Shown here: positions 34,320 to 43,083 of the stretch, piece by piece
Layout: every line of letters starts with the position of its first letter
How positions within the stretch are numbered: the stretch's first letter is position 1
The notes under the pieces: model-generated
What the model saw: only the letters and a program-made list of their open reading frames with translations
The model's database searches: none
Told to the model about the DNA's origin: nothing
Assembly: GCF_001894745.1 (NCBI RefSeq)
Contig: NZ_BBYF01000001.1
Span: 558,001 to 622,000 of the forward strand
Direction of reading: 5' to 3'
DNA length: 64,000 nucleotides
Source of the DNA: Paenibacillus sp. NAIST15-1
Lineage (GTDB): Bacteria > Bacillota > Bacilli > Paenibacillales > Paenibacillaceae
Program-made: the position numbers and the translations under genes

Positions 34320-35322
34320 GATGGATGACCTCCAATCGATAGATTCGTTCTTTGATGTAGTCGAGTGCTTGCCGCAGCTCTGATACTTCTCCATTCAGCT
34401 CCAAGATCAGAATGCCTAGCGGGTTGTCATGGATGTATTCAATTTTGCCATGCAAAATATTTGCTCTAACCTTGAAGTTCGTCATTACATCAGTAATGAT
34501 TGCTTCCTCCGCTTGCGGCGCCACGAAGTGAATCTTCACGATCATTCCTTTGCAATGCTGAATCAATCGTTCTGGAAGATTGAATTGGAACAGACTGCTG
34601 ATGAACGAGCGCGTCATCGGATGCTGTGGATCAGAGAAAATGTTATATACCGGCCCCTCTTCTACCACATTGCCGTTCTGCATCACCGCCATCCGGTCAC
34701 AGACGTCCTTCACCACTTCCATTTCGTGCGTAATCAATACAATCGTCAGGTTAAGCTCGCGATTGATTTTCTTCAGCAGCTCCAAGATTGACTGAGTCGT
34801 CTCAGGATCCAGCGCAGACGTTGCTTCATCACACAGCAGCACATGCGGTTCATTGGCCAGCGCTCTGGCGATACCTACTCTCTGCTTCTGCCCGCCGCTG
34901 AGCTGAGCAGGATATACATCTCGCTTGTCAGCCAAGCCGACCATTTCAAGCAATTCAAGGACACGCGGTTCAATCTCTGCCTTCGACTTGTTGTTGGCCT
35001 TCAGAGCAAATGCAATATTCTCAAATACCGTCTTGGAGCGGATAAGATGAAAGTGCTGAAAGATCATGCCGATCTTCAGTCTTGCCTGTCGCAAGCTCTC
35101 TCCTTGCAGCTTCGTCAAATCAACGCCATCGACGAGTATACTCCCAGATGTAGGTTCCTCCAGCAAGTTGATGCAGCGCAGCAACGAGCTTTTCCCAGCA
35201 CCGCTTCGTCCGATAATCCCGTAAATTTCTCCCCTATTGATTCGAAGAGAGACGTTATTTACGCCGATGACGGTCGATGTCTTGCTTCGATACTCCTTAA
35301 CCAAACTCCGAATTTCAATCAT
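34309..35322 (-). CDS. metN: Methionine ABC transporter ATP-binding protein
   Basis: 337 residues from MIEIRSLVKEY. Walker A is GRSGAGKSS, signature LSGGQKQR, Walker B VLLCDEATSALD, switch His ITHEMEVV. The C-terminal NIL regulatory domain (IVKIHFVAPQAEEAIITDVMTNFKVRANILHG onward), which binds methionine and causes trans-inhibition, is present. First gene after the SAM riboswitch. Confidence 0.96.
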   Translation of the reverse strand: MIEIRSLVKEYRSKTSTVIGVNNVSLRINRGEIYGIIGRSGAGKSSLLRCINLLEEPTSGSILVDGVDLTKLQGESLRQARLKIGMIFQHFHLIRSKTVFENIAFALKANNKSKAEIEPRVLELLEMVGLADKRDVYPAQLSGGQKQRVGIARALANEPHVLLCDEATSALDPETTQSILELLKKINRELNLTIVLITHEMEVVKDVCDRMAVMQNGNVVEEGPVYNIFSDPQHPMTRSFISSLFQFNLPERLIQHCKGMIVKIHFVAPQAEEAIITDVMTNFKVRANILHGKIEYIHDNPLGILILELNGEVSELRQALDYIKERIYRLEVIHHAE

Positions 35323-35364
35323 TTCACACACCCCGCCATTCTGTTGCTATCACCTGGATGAAAA

Positions 35365-35409
35365 CTAAAAAAACTAAAAAGCCTCTTTCCCTAAGAGAGA
35401 AAGAGGCTG
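35365..35409 (-). terminator. Regulated terminator of the SAM riboswitch
   Basis: AGCCTCTTTC and GAAAGAGGCT arms; on the minus strand TTTTTAGTTTTTTTAG follows. Lies between aptamer and metN. Confidence 0.93.
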
Positions 35410-35428
35410 AATTGGCAGTATCGCCACA

Positions 35429-35533
35429 CTTATCTCTCAGAATGGAATCATTCCGTAGGATTTAGCACCGTTTACTCACAGGTAAGGTTGCCGGACGTCA
35501 TAGGGCCTAGTCCCTCAGTCGCTCTTGATAAGG
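35429..35533 (-). ncRNA. SAM riboswitch (S-box)
   Basis: Minus-strand S-box consensus in order: CTTATCAAGAGCGACTGAGG, GACTAGGCCCTATGACGTC, CGGCAACC, GGTGCTAAATCC and the closing GAGAGATAAG. SAM binding should favour the terminator and stop metNIQ and the dehydrogenase gene. Confidence 0.98.
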
Positions 35534-35666
35534 TAGTATGAAGTTGTCGTTTGTTGTTGAAGATAATACATCTGAAAATATGAGTTGTCAACAATATTTT
35601 CATTTCATTTTCAAAAAAGGTAATGAAGCATGATCCATCATACTGCCTTACCTCACATTACAGCCT

Positions 35667-36149
35667 TTACTTCGTATCATCGAATATTTCCTTATTTTTC
35701 GCATACGACCTTCTCAAACTAAAGTAGTTGCCCGCGGCGAGAATAATCAAGAACAATACAGAAGGGCCAATGACGTCCATCCAAGGCTTGTCCGGTCTAA
35801 ATAACAACTTCTGTCCAATCGTTACAATGAAAAAGATGCCGAATGCACTGAGTGAGATCATCAACACTTCTCGCCGCTTTTTGCGATACCCTCTATCTGT
35901 TGTTACATCCCGGTACTCCAATCCAGTGAATATATAGCGGAGCATAAAATAGATTGCATAGAAAAAGACAATTCCTAAACTCATCAGCACATTCTCTGAA
36001 TAATCCCCCATGAGGATGCCACGAATCCCATTCAGAAGTAGCAAGCCGATAATCAGATAGAGCGCTTCAATTTTGAACTTATTTTTCTTCTGAATCACAT
36101 ACTCATCATTGCTCTGGTTGCTGGATGTAAACCATTTGTTGATTTTCAT
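35667..36149 (-). CDS. Four-helix membrane protein partnered with an XRE regulator
   Basis: 160 residues from MKINKWFTSSNQ with AGGGGT upstream. Four hydrophobic segments are seen (LYLIIGLLLLNGIRGILM, VLMSLGIVFFYAIYFML, VLMISLSAFGIFFIVTI, VIGPSVLFLIILAAGNYF) and a charged C-terminus. Proteins of this DUF3278/DUF6773-like kind commonly follow a small XRE regulator, as here, in Bacillales. Function unknown. Confidence 0.75.
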   Translation of the reverse strand: MKINKWFTSSNQSNDEYVIQKKNKFKIEALYLIIGLLLLNGIRGILMGDYSENVLMSLGIVFFYAIYFMLRYIFTGLEYRDVTTDRGYRKKRREVLMISLSAFGIFFIVTIGQKLLFRPDKPWMDVIGPSVLFLIILAAGNYFSLRRSYAKNKEIFDDTK

Positions 36150-36153
36150 GCTG

Positions 36154-36345
36154 TTACCCCTCCCAGAAAAGTTCATCTAAAGTCTTGCCTAACGCCTTCG
36201 CAATCGCAATGCACAGCTGGAGAGATGGATTGAATTCCCCCTTCTCAATCAGACCAATCGTCTGCCGGCTCGCGTTGACTGCGTTCGCTAATTCCTGCTG
36301 TGTCATGTCTTTCTCCACACGCGCCATCTTTAACTTCTGATTCAT
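36154..36345 (-). CDS. Small XRE-family DNA-binding protein
   Basis: 63 residues, essentially one Cro/C1 helix-turn-helix: MARVEKDMTQQELANAVNAS then RQTIGLIEKGEFNPSLQL and IAKALGKTLDELFWEG. Such single-domain regulators control the neighbouring membrane protein gene. It ends 4 bp before that gene on the same strand. Confidence 0.9.
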   Translation of the reverse strand: MNQKLKMARVEKDMTQQELANAVNASRQTIGLIEKGEFNPSLQLCIAIAKALGKTLDELFWEG

Positions 36346-36513
36346 GCTCGACCCTCGTCCTTCATCAATCTCGCCAATACAATGTAATATATATATGTCA
36401 TTATGTAATGTATATTTTACAATTTAATTAATTTCTGTGCAACCTATTCGCAGATACATAATTCCCACCTCATGGAACCATTCTAAATGAGACTGCACTT
36501 GCTACGAACAATG

Positions 36514-36528
36514 ATATAGCGCTTACAA
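36514..36528. promoter_or_regulatory. Candidate CcpA cre site upstream of gnd
   Basis: Minus-strand TTGTAAGCGCTATAT agrees with the cre consensus WTGNAARCGNWWWCA at 13 of 15 positions and lies just before the promoter. Confidence 0.45.
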
Positions 36529-36535
36529 TTTCCAC

Positions 36536-36597
36536 TTTACAGATAGGCAAGAAGACAGTAAGATAAGATCACACTAAGTTGTATACAAGTATACTTG
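36536..36597 (+). promoter_or_regulatory. Gluconate operon promoter and GntR operator
   Basis: TTTACA (36536-36541), 17-bp spacer, TAAGAT (36559-36564). Immediately downstream, 36576-36597 contains TTGTATACAA and GTATAC repeats that match the known B. subtilis GntR operator ATACTTGTATACAAGTAT in its central part. Confidence 0.75.
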
Positions 36598-36634
36598 TTG
36601 TACTTTACAGCATGATCACAGGAGTGAATACAGC

Positions 36635-37534
36635 ATGAAATTAGGCATGATTGGCCTTGGAAAAATGGGTTTCAACCTCGTAGATAACATATTGCAGCAC
36701 AAGCATCAGGTAGTCGCTTTTGATGTAAATGCTGAACAACGTCAAAAAGCAGCTGACCTAGGAGCAATTCCTACAGATACAATTGAAGAACTCGTATCGA
36801 AGCTGGATGCTCCAAAGATCATCTGGATGATGGTTCCAGCTGGAGAAATCGTGGATCAAGTGGTAGACACTCTGCTTCCTCTTCTCTCTCCAGGAGACAT
36901 TGTCATTGACGGAGGAAATTCACATTATAAACAGTCCATCACTAGAGGCGAGAAAGTGCATGCACTGGGTGCCCATTACTTCGATATCGGAACATCCGGC
37001 GGAGTATCTGGCGCAGCTGAAGGCGGCTGCTTCATGATTGGCGGCAACCAAGAAGTATTCGCTACACTTGAGCCACTGTTCAAGGACATTGCGGTAGATC
37101 AAGGATATTTGTATGCAGGCAAGAGCGGAAGTGGACATTTCCTGAAAATGGTTCACAACGGTATTGAATATGGAATGATGCAGGCGATCGCGGAAGGCTT
37201 TGAAGTATTGGACAAGAGCGACTTCGATTTCGATTACGAACAAGTTGCACGCGTATGGTCCAACGGATCGGTAATCCGCAGCTGGTTGATGGATCTGACG
37301 CAAAATGCTTTCTCCAAAGATCCGAAGCTGGACAGCATTCGCGGCGTTATGCAAAGCTCTGGCGAAGGCAAATGGACAGTGGAAACTGCACTGGAGCTGC
37401 AAGCAAGCGCACCCGTTATCGCGATGTCCCTCTTCATGAGATATCGTTCGCTTGAGTCCGATTCCTTCCATGGTAAGGTAGTTGCTGCACTGCGTAATGA
37501 GTTCGGCGGACATCAAGTGGTAACGAAGGAATAG
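36635..37534 (+). CDS. gnd: 6-phosphogluconate dehydrogenase, short (about 300-residue) type
   Basis: 299 residues; oxidises and decarboxylates 6-phosphogluconate to ribulose 5-phosphate. N-terminal MKLGMIGLGKMGFNLVDNIL is the dinucleotide motif, DGGNSHYKQS and GTSGGVSGAAEGGCFMIGG are substrate-binding, and GHFLKMVHNGIEYGMMQ holds the catalytic Lys. The C-terminal helical tail of the long form is absent, as in YqeC-like enzymes that often use NAD. Start ATG has AGGAG upstream. First gene of the gluconate locus. Confidence 0.92.
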   Translation: MKLGMIGLGKMGFNLVDNILQHKHQVVAFDVNAEQRQKAADLGAIPTDTIEELVSKLDAPKIIWMMVPAGEIVDQVVDTLLPLLSPGDIVIDGGNSHYKQSITRGEKVHALGAHYFDIGTSGGVSGAAEGGCFMIGGNQEVFATLEPLFKDIAVDQGYLYAGKSGSGHFLKMVHNGIEYGMMQAIAEGFEVLDKSDFDFDYEQVARVWSNGSVIRSWLMDLTQNAFSKDPKLDSIRGVMQSSGEGKWTVETALELQASAPVIAMSLFMRYRSLESDSFHGKVVAALRNEFGGHQVVTKE

Positions 37535-37671
37535 TCAGTTCCTATTTCGATAGCGAAGATAGAATCACCACAAGCCCGATGGTCGCGCCATGCAGCACTG
37601 TGGTACAATCAGAACCAAATCTCTAAAGTGAGATATGGGTTCAGGAAACCAATCATGAGGAGAGTTCACGC

Positions 37672-38352
37672 ATGATACACTATCCGAAACAGTGGCTGCA
37701 GGGCGCATCCCTTGGGGAATCCATCGCCTGTGAGCTGCGATTGCAAATTATTAACGGCTCCATCAAGCCGGGCGAAATTATATCGGAGAATCGAGTGGCT
37801 GCCGACTTCGGCACCAGCCGCTCTCCCGTTCGCGAAGCATTGAAAACGCTCTCTAACGAAGGGCTTATCCGCTTGGAGCGCATGGGTGCTGTTGTCTTAG
37901 GGCTTAGTCTTATCGATGTCGAAGAGCTGTACGATGTTCGCTATCTCATTGAGAGCTTTGTCCAGCAGCGGCTCGCCATCGTGAACACAGATGGTCTGAT
38001 TCTGACGCTTCTGCAGATTATCGACAAGATGGAACTCGCGGTTAAGTACAATGATGCCGTTGAATTCGCTTATCAGGATTTATCGTTCCATGAAGCGATC
38101 ATTGCTGCAGCGGAGCATAAACGCATCATGCATCTGTGGACGAGCATTCGACTGATCGTGAAGACCGTCATGCTGATGACAACGGAAGAAATATTCTCTG
38201 AGGGAGAAGCGAAGCTGTTCACTGTAATTGAGAAGCACCGTACGATCGTAAGAGGACTCCAGTCGAAGGATACTCATACGATCCAGCAGGTTGTCTCAGC
38301 CTACTTCGCCGACTCGAACCGTACCTTGCATGTCAGCTTGCCGCATTCGTAA
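37672..38352 (+). CDS. gntR: GntR-family gluconate repressor
   Basis: 226 residues. The winged helix (ELRLQIINGSIKPGEIISENRVAADFGTSRSPVREALKTL in order) is followed by a helical FCD domain (VEELYDVRYLIESFVQQRLA, DLSFHEAIIAAAEHKRIMHLW) with the metal/ligand His residues. Context with gluconate kinase, permease and 6PGDH identifies it as the gluconate-responsive repressor. Two candidate operators match the known GntR site. Start ATG has GAGGAG upstream. Confidence 0.9.
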   Translation: MIHYPKQWLQGASLGESIACELRLQIINGSIKPGEIISENRVAADFGTSRSPVREALKTLSNEGLIRLERMGAVVLGLSLIDVEELYDVRYLIESFVQQRLAIVNTDGLILTLLQIIDKMELAVKYNDAVEFAYQDLSFHEAIIAAAEHKRIMHLWTSIRLIVKTVMLMTTEEIFSEGEAKLFTVIEKHRTIVRGLQSKDTHTIQQVVSAYFADSNRTLHVSLPHS

Positions 38353-38388
38353 CGGCAAGCTGCAAGGATACAAAGCTTTTTTAATTTT

Positions 38389-38410
38389 AAGTTGTCGACA
38401 AGTATTCAAG
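38389..38410 (+). promoter_or_regulatory. Second GntR operator, upstream of gntP
   Basis: AAGTTGTCGACAAGTATTCAAG shares AAGTTGT..ACAAGTAT with the operator before gnd; core TTGTCGACAA is a perfect dyad. Confidence 0.65.
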
Positions 38411-38416
38411 TTTGTT

Positions 38417-38431
38417 TTGGAAACGCTATAT
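38417..38431 (+). promoter_or_regulatory. Candidate CcpA cre site upstream of gntP
   Basis: TTGGAAACGCTATAT matches the cre consensus at 13 of 15 positions and nearly equals the site before gnd. Confidence 0.45.
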
Positions 38432-38481
38432 TTGGAATCATCCATAACAATCGGCACTTTTCAAAAGGAGGCTCGTACATC

Positions 38482-39843
38482 ATGAGCACACTATTCGGAA
38501 TGAGTCACAATGTGACATTACTATTTTGGACACTGCTTACCATCGTATTTCTCATTGTGTTCATTGCCAAGCTAAAATGGAATCCTTTCGTTACGTTGCT
38601 TATATCAGCATTAATGCTCGGTCTGTTAACAGGCATGAAACCGCAGGATGTTGTGCAATCGATTACACAAGGCCTTGGCGGCACGCTTGGCACGATAGCC
38701 ATCGTCATTGCGCTCGGTACCATGCTGGGCAAGATGATGGCGGAATCCGGCGGTGCAGAGCAAATCGCCACTACCCTTATTGATAAATTCGGAGAATCAC
38801 GCGTTCACTGGGCAATGCTCCTTGTTGGTTTTATTGTAGGTATCCCAGTATTTTTTGAAGTTGGCGTAATTTTATTAATTCCAATTGTGTTCACTGTAGC
38901 ACGCAAAACAAACAAATCATTGCTGCAGATCGGCATTCCAATCTTGGCGGGGCTATCTACCGTACATGGACTCGTACCACCGCATCCGGCACCGATGATT
39001 GCCATCGACGCTTATCAAGCGGATCTCGGTCGTACGATTCTCTACTCTCTGCTCGTCGGAATACCAACAGCAATTATCGCAGGGCCGCTATTCGGCAAGT
39101 TCATTGGCAAGCGCATTCAATTACAGCCGCCAGCAAAGCTCGCTGAACAATTCGCGCAAAAGAGCGATCGGCCGCTCCCAAGCTTCGGCATTACGCTGTT
39201 CACCATTTTGCTGCCTGTCATTCTTATGCTGATTGGCTCCGTCGCAGACATTGTCGATCCTCAGGGCTTAAGCAGCTTAGCCGTACTGTGCAAATTCATC
39301 GGCCATGAAATTATCGCGCTTCTGATTGCAGTCGTCTTCTCCTTCTTCTCGCTCGGTTATGCGCGCGGCTTCAAGAAGGAAGAGATATCCCGCTTCACCA
39401 GCGAATGTCTCGCTCCTACCGCAACGATCATTCTTATCATTGGCGGTGGCGGTGCGTTCAAGCAAGTACTCATTAACAGTGGTGTTGGCGGTGCGATCGC
39501 AGAGCTTGCCACTCAAGCGAACATTAACGTCATACTATTCGCCTGGTTCGTCGCAGCATTGATTCGTGTCGCAACTGGTTCTGCAACCGTTGCCATGACG
39601 ACCGCTGCTGGTATTGTTGCTCCAGTACTGGCGATGACTCCAGGTGTTCCTGTAGAATTGGTTGTACTGGCAACTGGCGCAGGCTCGATCGTTCTGTCCC
39701 ACGTCAATGATGCAGGGTTCTGGATGGTGAAGGAATTTTTCAACATGTCCGTCCCAGAGACACTTAAGTCATGGACAGTGATGGAGACGATTCTATCTGT
39801 CGTCGGATTAGCATTGATTCTACTGTTGAGCACAGTAGTGTAA
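38482..39843 (+). CDS. gntP: Gluconate:H+ symporter
   Basis: 453 residues from MSTLFGMSHNVTLLFW with AAAGGAGG upstream. The protein is almost entirely hydrophobic, with 12 or more helices. GntP-family motifs include GLGGTLGTIAIVIALGTMLGKMMAESGGAEQIA, VGIPVFFEVGVILLIPIV, VHGLVPPHPAPMIA, ATGSATVAMTTAAGI and HVNDAGFWMVKEF. It brings gluconate into the cell for GntK. An ATG at 38392 is rejected because it lies in the operator region. Confidence 0.96.
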   Translation: MSTLFGMSHNVTLLFWTLLTIVFLIVFIAKLKWNPFVTLLISALMLGLLTGMKPQDVVQSITQGLGGTLGTIAIVIALGTMLGKMMAESGGAEQIATTLIDKFGESRVHWAMLLVGFIVGIPVFFEVGVILLIPIVFTVARKTNKSLLQIGIPILAGLSTVHGLVPPHPAPMIAIDAYQADLGRTILYSLLVGIPTAIIAGPLFGKFIGKRIQLQPPAKLAEQFAQKSDRPLPSFGITLFTILLPVILMLIGSVADIVDPQGLSSLAVLCKFIGHEIIALLIAVVFSFFSLGYARGFKKEEISRFTSECLAPTATIILIIGGGGAFKQVLINSGVGGAIAELATQANINVILFAWFVAALIRVATGSATVAMTTAAGIVAPVLAMTPGVPVELVVLATGAGSIVLSHVNDAGFWMVKEFFNMSVPETLKSWTVMETILSVVGLALILLLSTVV

Positions 39844-39877
39844 CATATATGGCAATGAAAGAAAGAAGGTTAACCCT

Positions 39878-41425
39878 ATGAATCATCCCAACTACATGAT
39901 CGGAATCGATATGGGAACGACGAGCACGAAGGCAGTCGTATTCGAAGAGAATGGCAAAGTCATATCCACCGGCAGCCAAGGCTATCCACTGCATACACCG
40001 AACGCAACGATAGCCGAGCAGGATCCAGAACGGATATTCCAAGCCGTTGTCTCTTCTGTCAAGCAAGCGATGAGCGCTGCGCAAGCCCAGCCTGAGGATG
40101 TACTGTTCCTGTCCTTCAGTTCGGCGATGCATAGCCTCATCGCCGTCGATGCAGAAGGCCATCCGCTCACCCCTTGCATCACGTGGGCAGACAATCGGAG
40201 CAGCAAGTATGCAGCCCAGCTCAAGAAGGATCCGCAGGGACATGCCTTATATTTGCGGACAGGCACTCCCATCCATCCGATGTCCCCGCTTACGAAGTTG
40301 ATGTGGATGCGGCATGAAGCTCCGGAATTGTTAAATAAGGCGGCTAAATTCATTTCTATTAAGGAATACGTACTCTTCAAGCTGTTCCATACGTATGTTG
40401 TCGATTACTCGATTGCGTCTGCTACCGGGATGATGAATTTGCAGCAGCTCGCTTGGGATGAAGAAGCGCTTGAACTTGCGGGCATATCGACTGACAAGCT
40501 ATCCGAGCTCGTTCCTACTACGCATCAGCTAACAGGAATGGATGAAGTCTACGCGCGGGAGATGGGACTCTCCCGTGCTACCCCAACGATTGTGGGAGCC
40601 AGTGATGGTGTGCTCTCCAATCTTGGTGTAAATGCGATCGAGCCTGGTGTTGTTGCAGCAACAATTGGAACGAGCGGCGCAATCCGTACCGTTGTGGAGC
40701 AACCGCTTACCGATCCGAAGGGCAGAATCTTCTGCTATGCCCTGACAGACAAGCACTGGGTCATCGGCGGACCTGTGAACAATGGCGGCATGCTGTTCCG
40801 CTGGGTACGCGATGAACTGGCTGCTTCCGAGGTTGAAGCAGCGAAGCGGCTTGGCATTGATGTCTATGATCTGCTTACTCGCATTGCCGAGCAGGTTCAG
40901 CCGGGGGCAGATGGACTGCTCTTCCATCCTTATCTAACTGGCGAACGAGCTCCGCTCTGGAATGCAGACGCGCGCGGCTCCTTCTTCGGCCTCACTATGC
41001 ATCACAAGAAGGAACATATGATTCGTGCCGTGCTGGAAGGCGTCATCTTCAATATGTACACGGTGTTGCTTGCAATGGAAGAGCAGATGGGACGCCCTAG
41101 CAAGATTCACGCTACTGGCGGATTCGCTCGTTCACCGCTCTGGCGGCAGATGATGGCCGATATCTTCGATCAAGAAGTTGTCGTCCCTGAGAGCTATGAG
41201 AGCTCCTGCCTTGGTGCTGTCGTGCTTGGTCTATACGCAACTGGAAGAGCCGATTCACTCCGTATCGTATCTGATATGGTAGGCGCTACGCACAAGCATG
41301 AACCTAATCCAGAGCATGCAGCGATTTATCATGAGCTGCTTCCGATCTATATCTCGATATTCCGCAAGCTGGATGAAGAATACGAAGCGATTGCCCGCTT
41401 CCAACGTAAGCGTCTTGAATCCTAA
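39878..41425 (+). CDS. gntK: Gluconokinase (FGGY family)
   Basis: 515 residues; phosphorylates gluconate to 6-phosphogluconate, the substrate of the gnd product. N-terminal IGIDMGTTSTKAVVFE is the phosphate-1 motif, AMHSLIAVD and ITWADNRS contact substrate, GASDGVLSNLGVNA and ATIGTSGAIR the phosphate-2 region, and HATGGFARSPLWRQMMADIF the adenosine motif. Gene order after gntP and 34-bp spacing support one transcript, ending at a strong terminator. Confidence 0.96.
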   Translation: MNHPNYMIGIDMGTTSTKAVVFEENGKVISTGSQGYPLHTPNATIAEQDPERIFQAVVSSVKQAMSAAQAQPEDVLFLSFSSAMHSLIAVDAEGHPLTPCITWADNRSSKYAAQLKKDPQGHALYLRTGTPIHPMSPLTKLMWMRHEAPELLNKAAKFISIKEYVLFKLFHTYVVDYSIASATGMMNLQQLAWDEEALELAGISTDKLSELVPTTHQLTGMDEVYAREMGLSRATPTIVGASDGVLSNLGVNAIEPGVVAATIGTSGAIRTVVEQPLTDPKGRIFCYALTDKHWVIGGPVNNGGMLFRWVRDELAASEVEAAKRLGIDVYDLLTRIAEQVQPGADGLLFHPYLTGERAPLWNADARGSFFGLTMHHKKEHMIRAVLEGVIFNMYTVLLAMEEQMGRPSKIHATGGFARSPLWRQMMADIFDQEVVVPESYESSCLGAVVLGLYATGRADSLRIVSDMVGATHKHEPNPEHAAIYHELLPIYISIFRKLDEEYEAIARFQRKRLES

Positions 41426-41443
41426 GCCTGCTGATAAACGCCA

Positions 41444-41486
41444 AGCCCCTGAATTTGCGGATATGCCGCAAGTCAGGGGCTATTTT
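41444..41486 (+). terminator. Terminator of the gluconate operon
   Basis: Long stem AGCCCCTGA..TTGCGG and CCGCAA..TCAGGGGCT followed by ATTTTGT. It also lies just beyond the convergent fabF stop. Confidence 0.9.
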
Positions 41487-41511
41487 GTACCGAACCGATT
41501 ATGCGTCTCAA

Positions 41512-42747
41512 TCACTCATACTTCTTCAACACGATCACGGCATTATGACCGCCAAAGCCGAAAGAATTAGATAGTCCCACCTTCACATTGGCCTTGCGTG
41601 CTTCATTCGGCACATAATCCAGATCACAGTGCGGGTCAGGGTTCTCAAGGTTAATCGTCGGCGGAATCATTCCCTCCTGTAAGCTCTTCACGAGCGAAAT
41701 GGCCTCTACTCCCCCAGCAGCACCTAGCATGTGACCCGTAATGGACTTATTTGCTGTTATCGGAATCCGATAAGCATGCTCGCCGAACATTCTTTTAATC
41801 GCCGTTGTCTCTGCCAGATCGCCAACCTCCGTACTCGTTGCATGCGCGTTAATGACATCTACATCCTCGGTAGACACAGATGCATCCTGCAGAGCCGTTC
41901 TCATCGCAAGATAGGCACCTCGCCCTTCAGGATGGGTCGCAACAATATGGTAAGCATCCGAGCTTATCCCATATCCAATAACCTCCGCATAGATTCGTGC
42001 CTTTCTACGCAAGGCATGCGACAATGATTCCAGAATGAGTATGCCCGCGCCCTCAGACATGACAAATCCATCCCGCTCAGCATCGAAGGGCCGACTGGCC
42101 TTCGTCGGATCATCATTCCTTGTTGATAATGCCGTTGCATTACCGAAGCTGGCTAGCGATAAGTCGGTAATAGCAGCTTCCGTTCCGCCTGCAAATACAA
42201 TGTCTGCTCCTCCCGAGCGAATGAGCCGGAACGCCTCGCCAATCGCAGTATTGCCGATCGCACAAGCAGAGACATGGGACATCGTAGGGCCCAGCGCTCC
42301 CCATTTGATACTGATCTGTGCAGACGCTGCATTAGCCATCATGGCTGGCACCAAGGTCGGACTGACCCTCCCTGGACCCCTGCTTCGCAAAATATCGACA
42401 TTTTCAATCAAGGATTCAATACCGCCAATGCCTGACCCCACGTAGACCCCTAAGCGCTCAGGGTCAATCTGATCCAGCACCAGCCCAGAATCCGTCCATG
42501 CCTGCTCTGCGGCAGCAAGTGCAAATTGAGTAAAGCGATCCAGCCGTCTTGCCTCTTTGCGTCCAAGAAGTCCATCTGCATCGAACTCGCGCACAAGACC
42601 GGCAATTTTCGTTTTATGACCACTCACGTCAAATGTATCAATAGAGGATATTCCTGATTGTCCAGCAACTAAGTTCCTCCAAAACGTCTCTACATCATTT
42701 CCTATCGGGGAGATAACCCCCATTCCTGTAATCACTACGGGTTCCAA
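41512..42747 (-). CDS. Beta-ketoacyl-ACP synthase II-type enzyme (FabF paralogue)
   Basis: 411 residues. Decarboxylative condensing-enzyme triad: catalytic Cys in SHVSACAIGNTAIGEA near residue 162, first His in VINAHATSTEVGD, second His in KSITGHMLGAAGG. GLSNSFGFGGHNAVIVLKK closes the fold. It elongates fatty acyl-ACP with malonyl-ACP in the cytosol. It stands alone, without fabH or acp neighbours; the Cys context SACAIG differs from the usual TACATG of housekeeping FabF, so it may be a second, specialised synthase. Confidence 0.9.
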   Translation of the reverse strand: MEPVVITGMGVISPIGNDVETFWRNLVAGQSGISSIDTFDVSGHKTKIAGLVREFDADGLLGRKEARRLDRFTQFALAAAEQAWTDSGLVLDQIDPERLGVYVGSGIGGIESLIENVDILRSRGPGRVSPTLVPAMMANAASAQISIKWGALGPTMSHVSACAIGNTAIGEAFRLIRSGGADIVFAGGTEAAITDLSLASFGNATALSTRNDDPTKASRPFDAERDGFVMSEGAGILILESLSHALRRKARIYAEVIGYGISSDAYHIVATHPEGRGAYLAMRTALQDASVSTEDVDVINAHATSTEVGDLAETTAIKRMFGEHAYRIPITANKSITGHMLGAAGGVEAISLVKSLQEGMIPPTINLENPDPHCDLDYVPNEARKANVKVGLSNSFGFGGHNAVIVLKKYE

Positions 42748-42901
42748 CTCTAATTCCTCCTCACAGATCGTGATCGCACAAGCCTCTATAACGACACTGT
42801 CTTCATTGTGAAATATGAATCTACCTAGCTAATTGGATCATCCATGAGTCGCCTCATGCTTATTCATTGGTTTACGATATTGTCACACAGGATTTATCCT
42901 A

Positions 42902-42930
42902 TTACAAGTTGTTGGTTATACTAGTATAAT
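42902..42930 (+). promoter_or_regulatory. Candidate promoter with palindrome upstream of the methyltransferase
   Basis: TTACAA (42902-42907), 17 bp, TATAAT (42925-42930). The perfect 14-bp palindrome TTATACTAGTATAA at 42916-42929 overlaps the -10 and could be an operator. The rest of the 336-bp gap between fabF and the methyltransferase shows no gene. Confidence 0.4.
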
Positions 42931-43083
42931 TACTACCTGACTCCAGCAGTACACAATAAATATCAGCCATATCGAGCACTCCTCTGCCGCTCTCTTGCAT
43001 CATTCGTTTACATAATTAAGAATCCTTTTCTATAATAAAGAAAACAAATGTTCGTAATATACTAGCAAAAAGGAGCAGATTTC

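Noticed and set aside
38334..38362. Hairpin over the gntR stop codon (CAGCTTGCCG/CGGCAAGCTG) as a terminator
   Set aside because: No T-tract follows directly; the nearest T-run is about 15 bp on. It may be a weak or processing structure.
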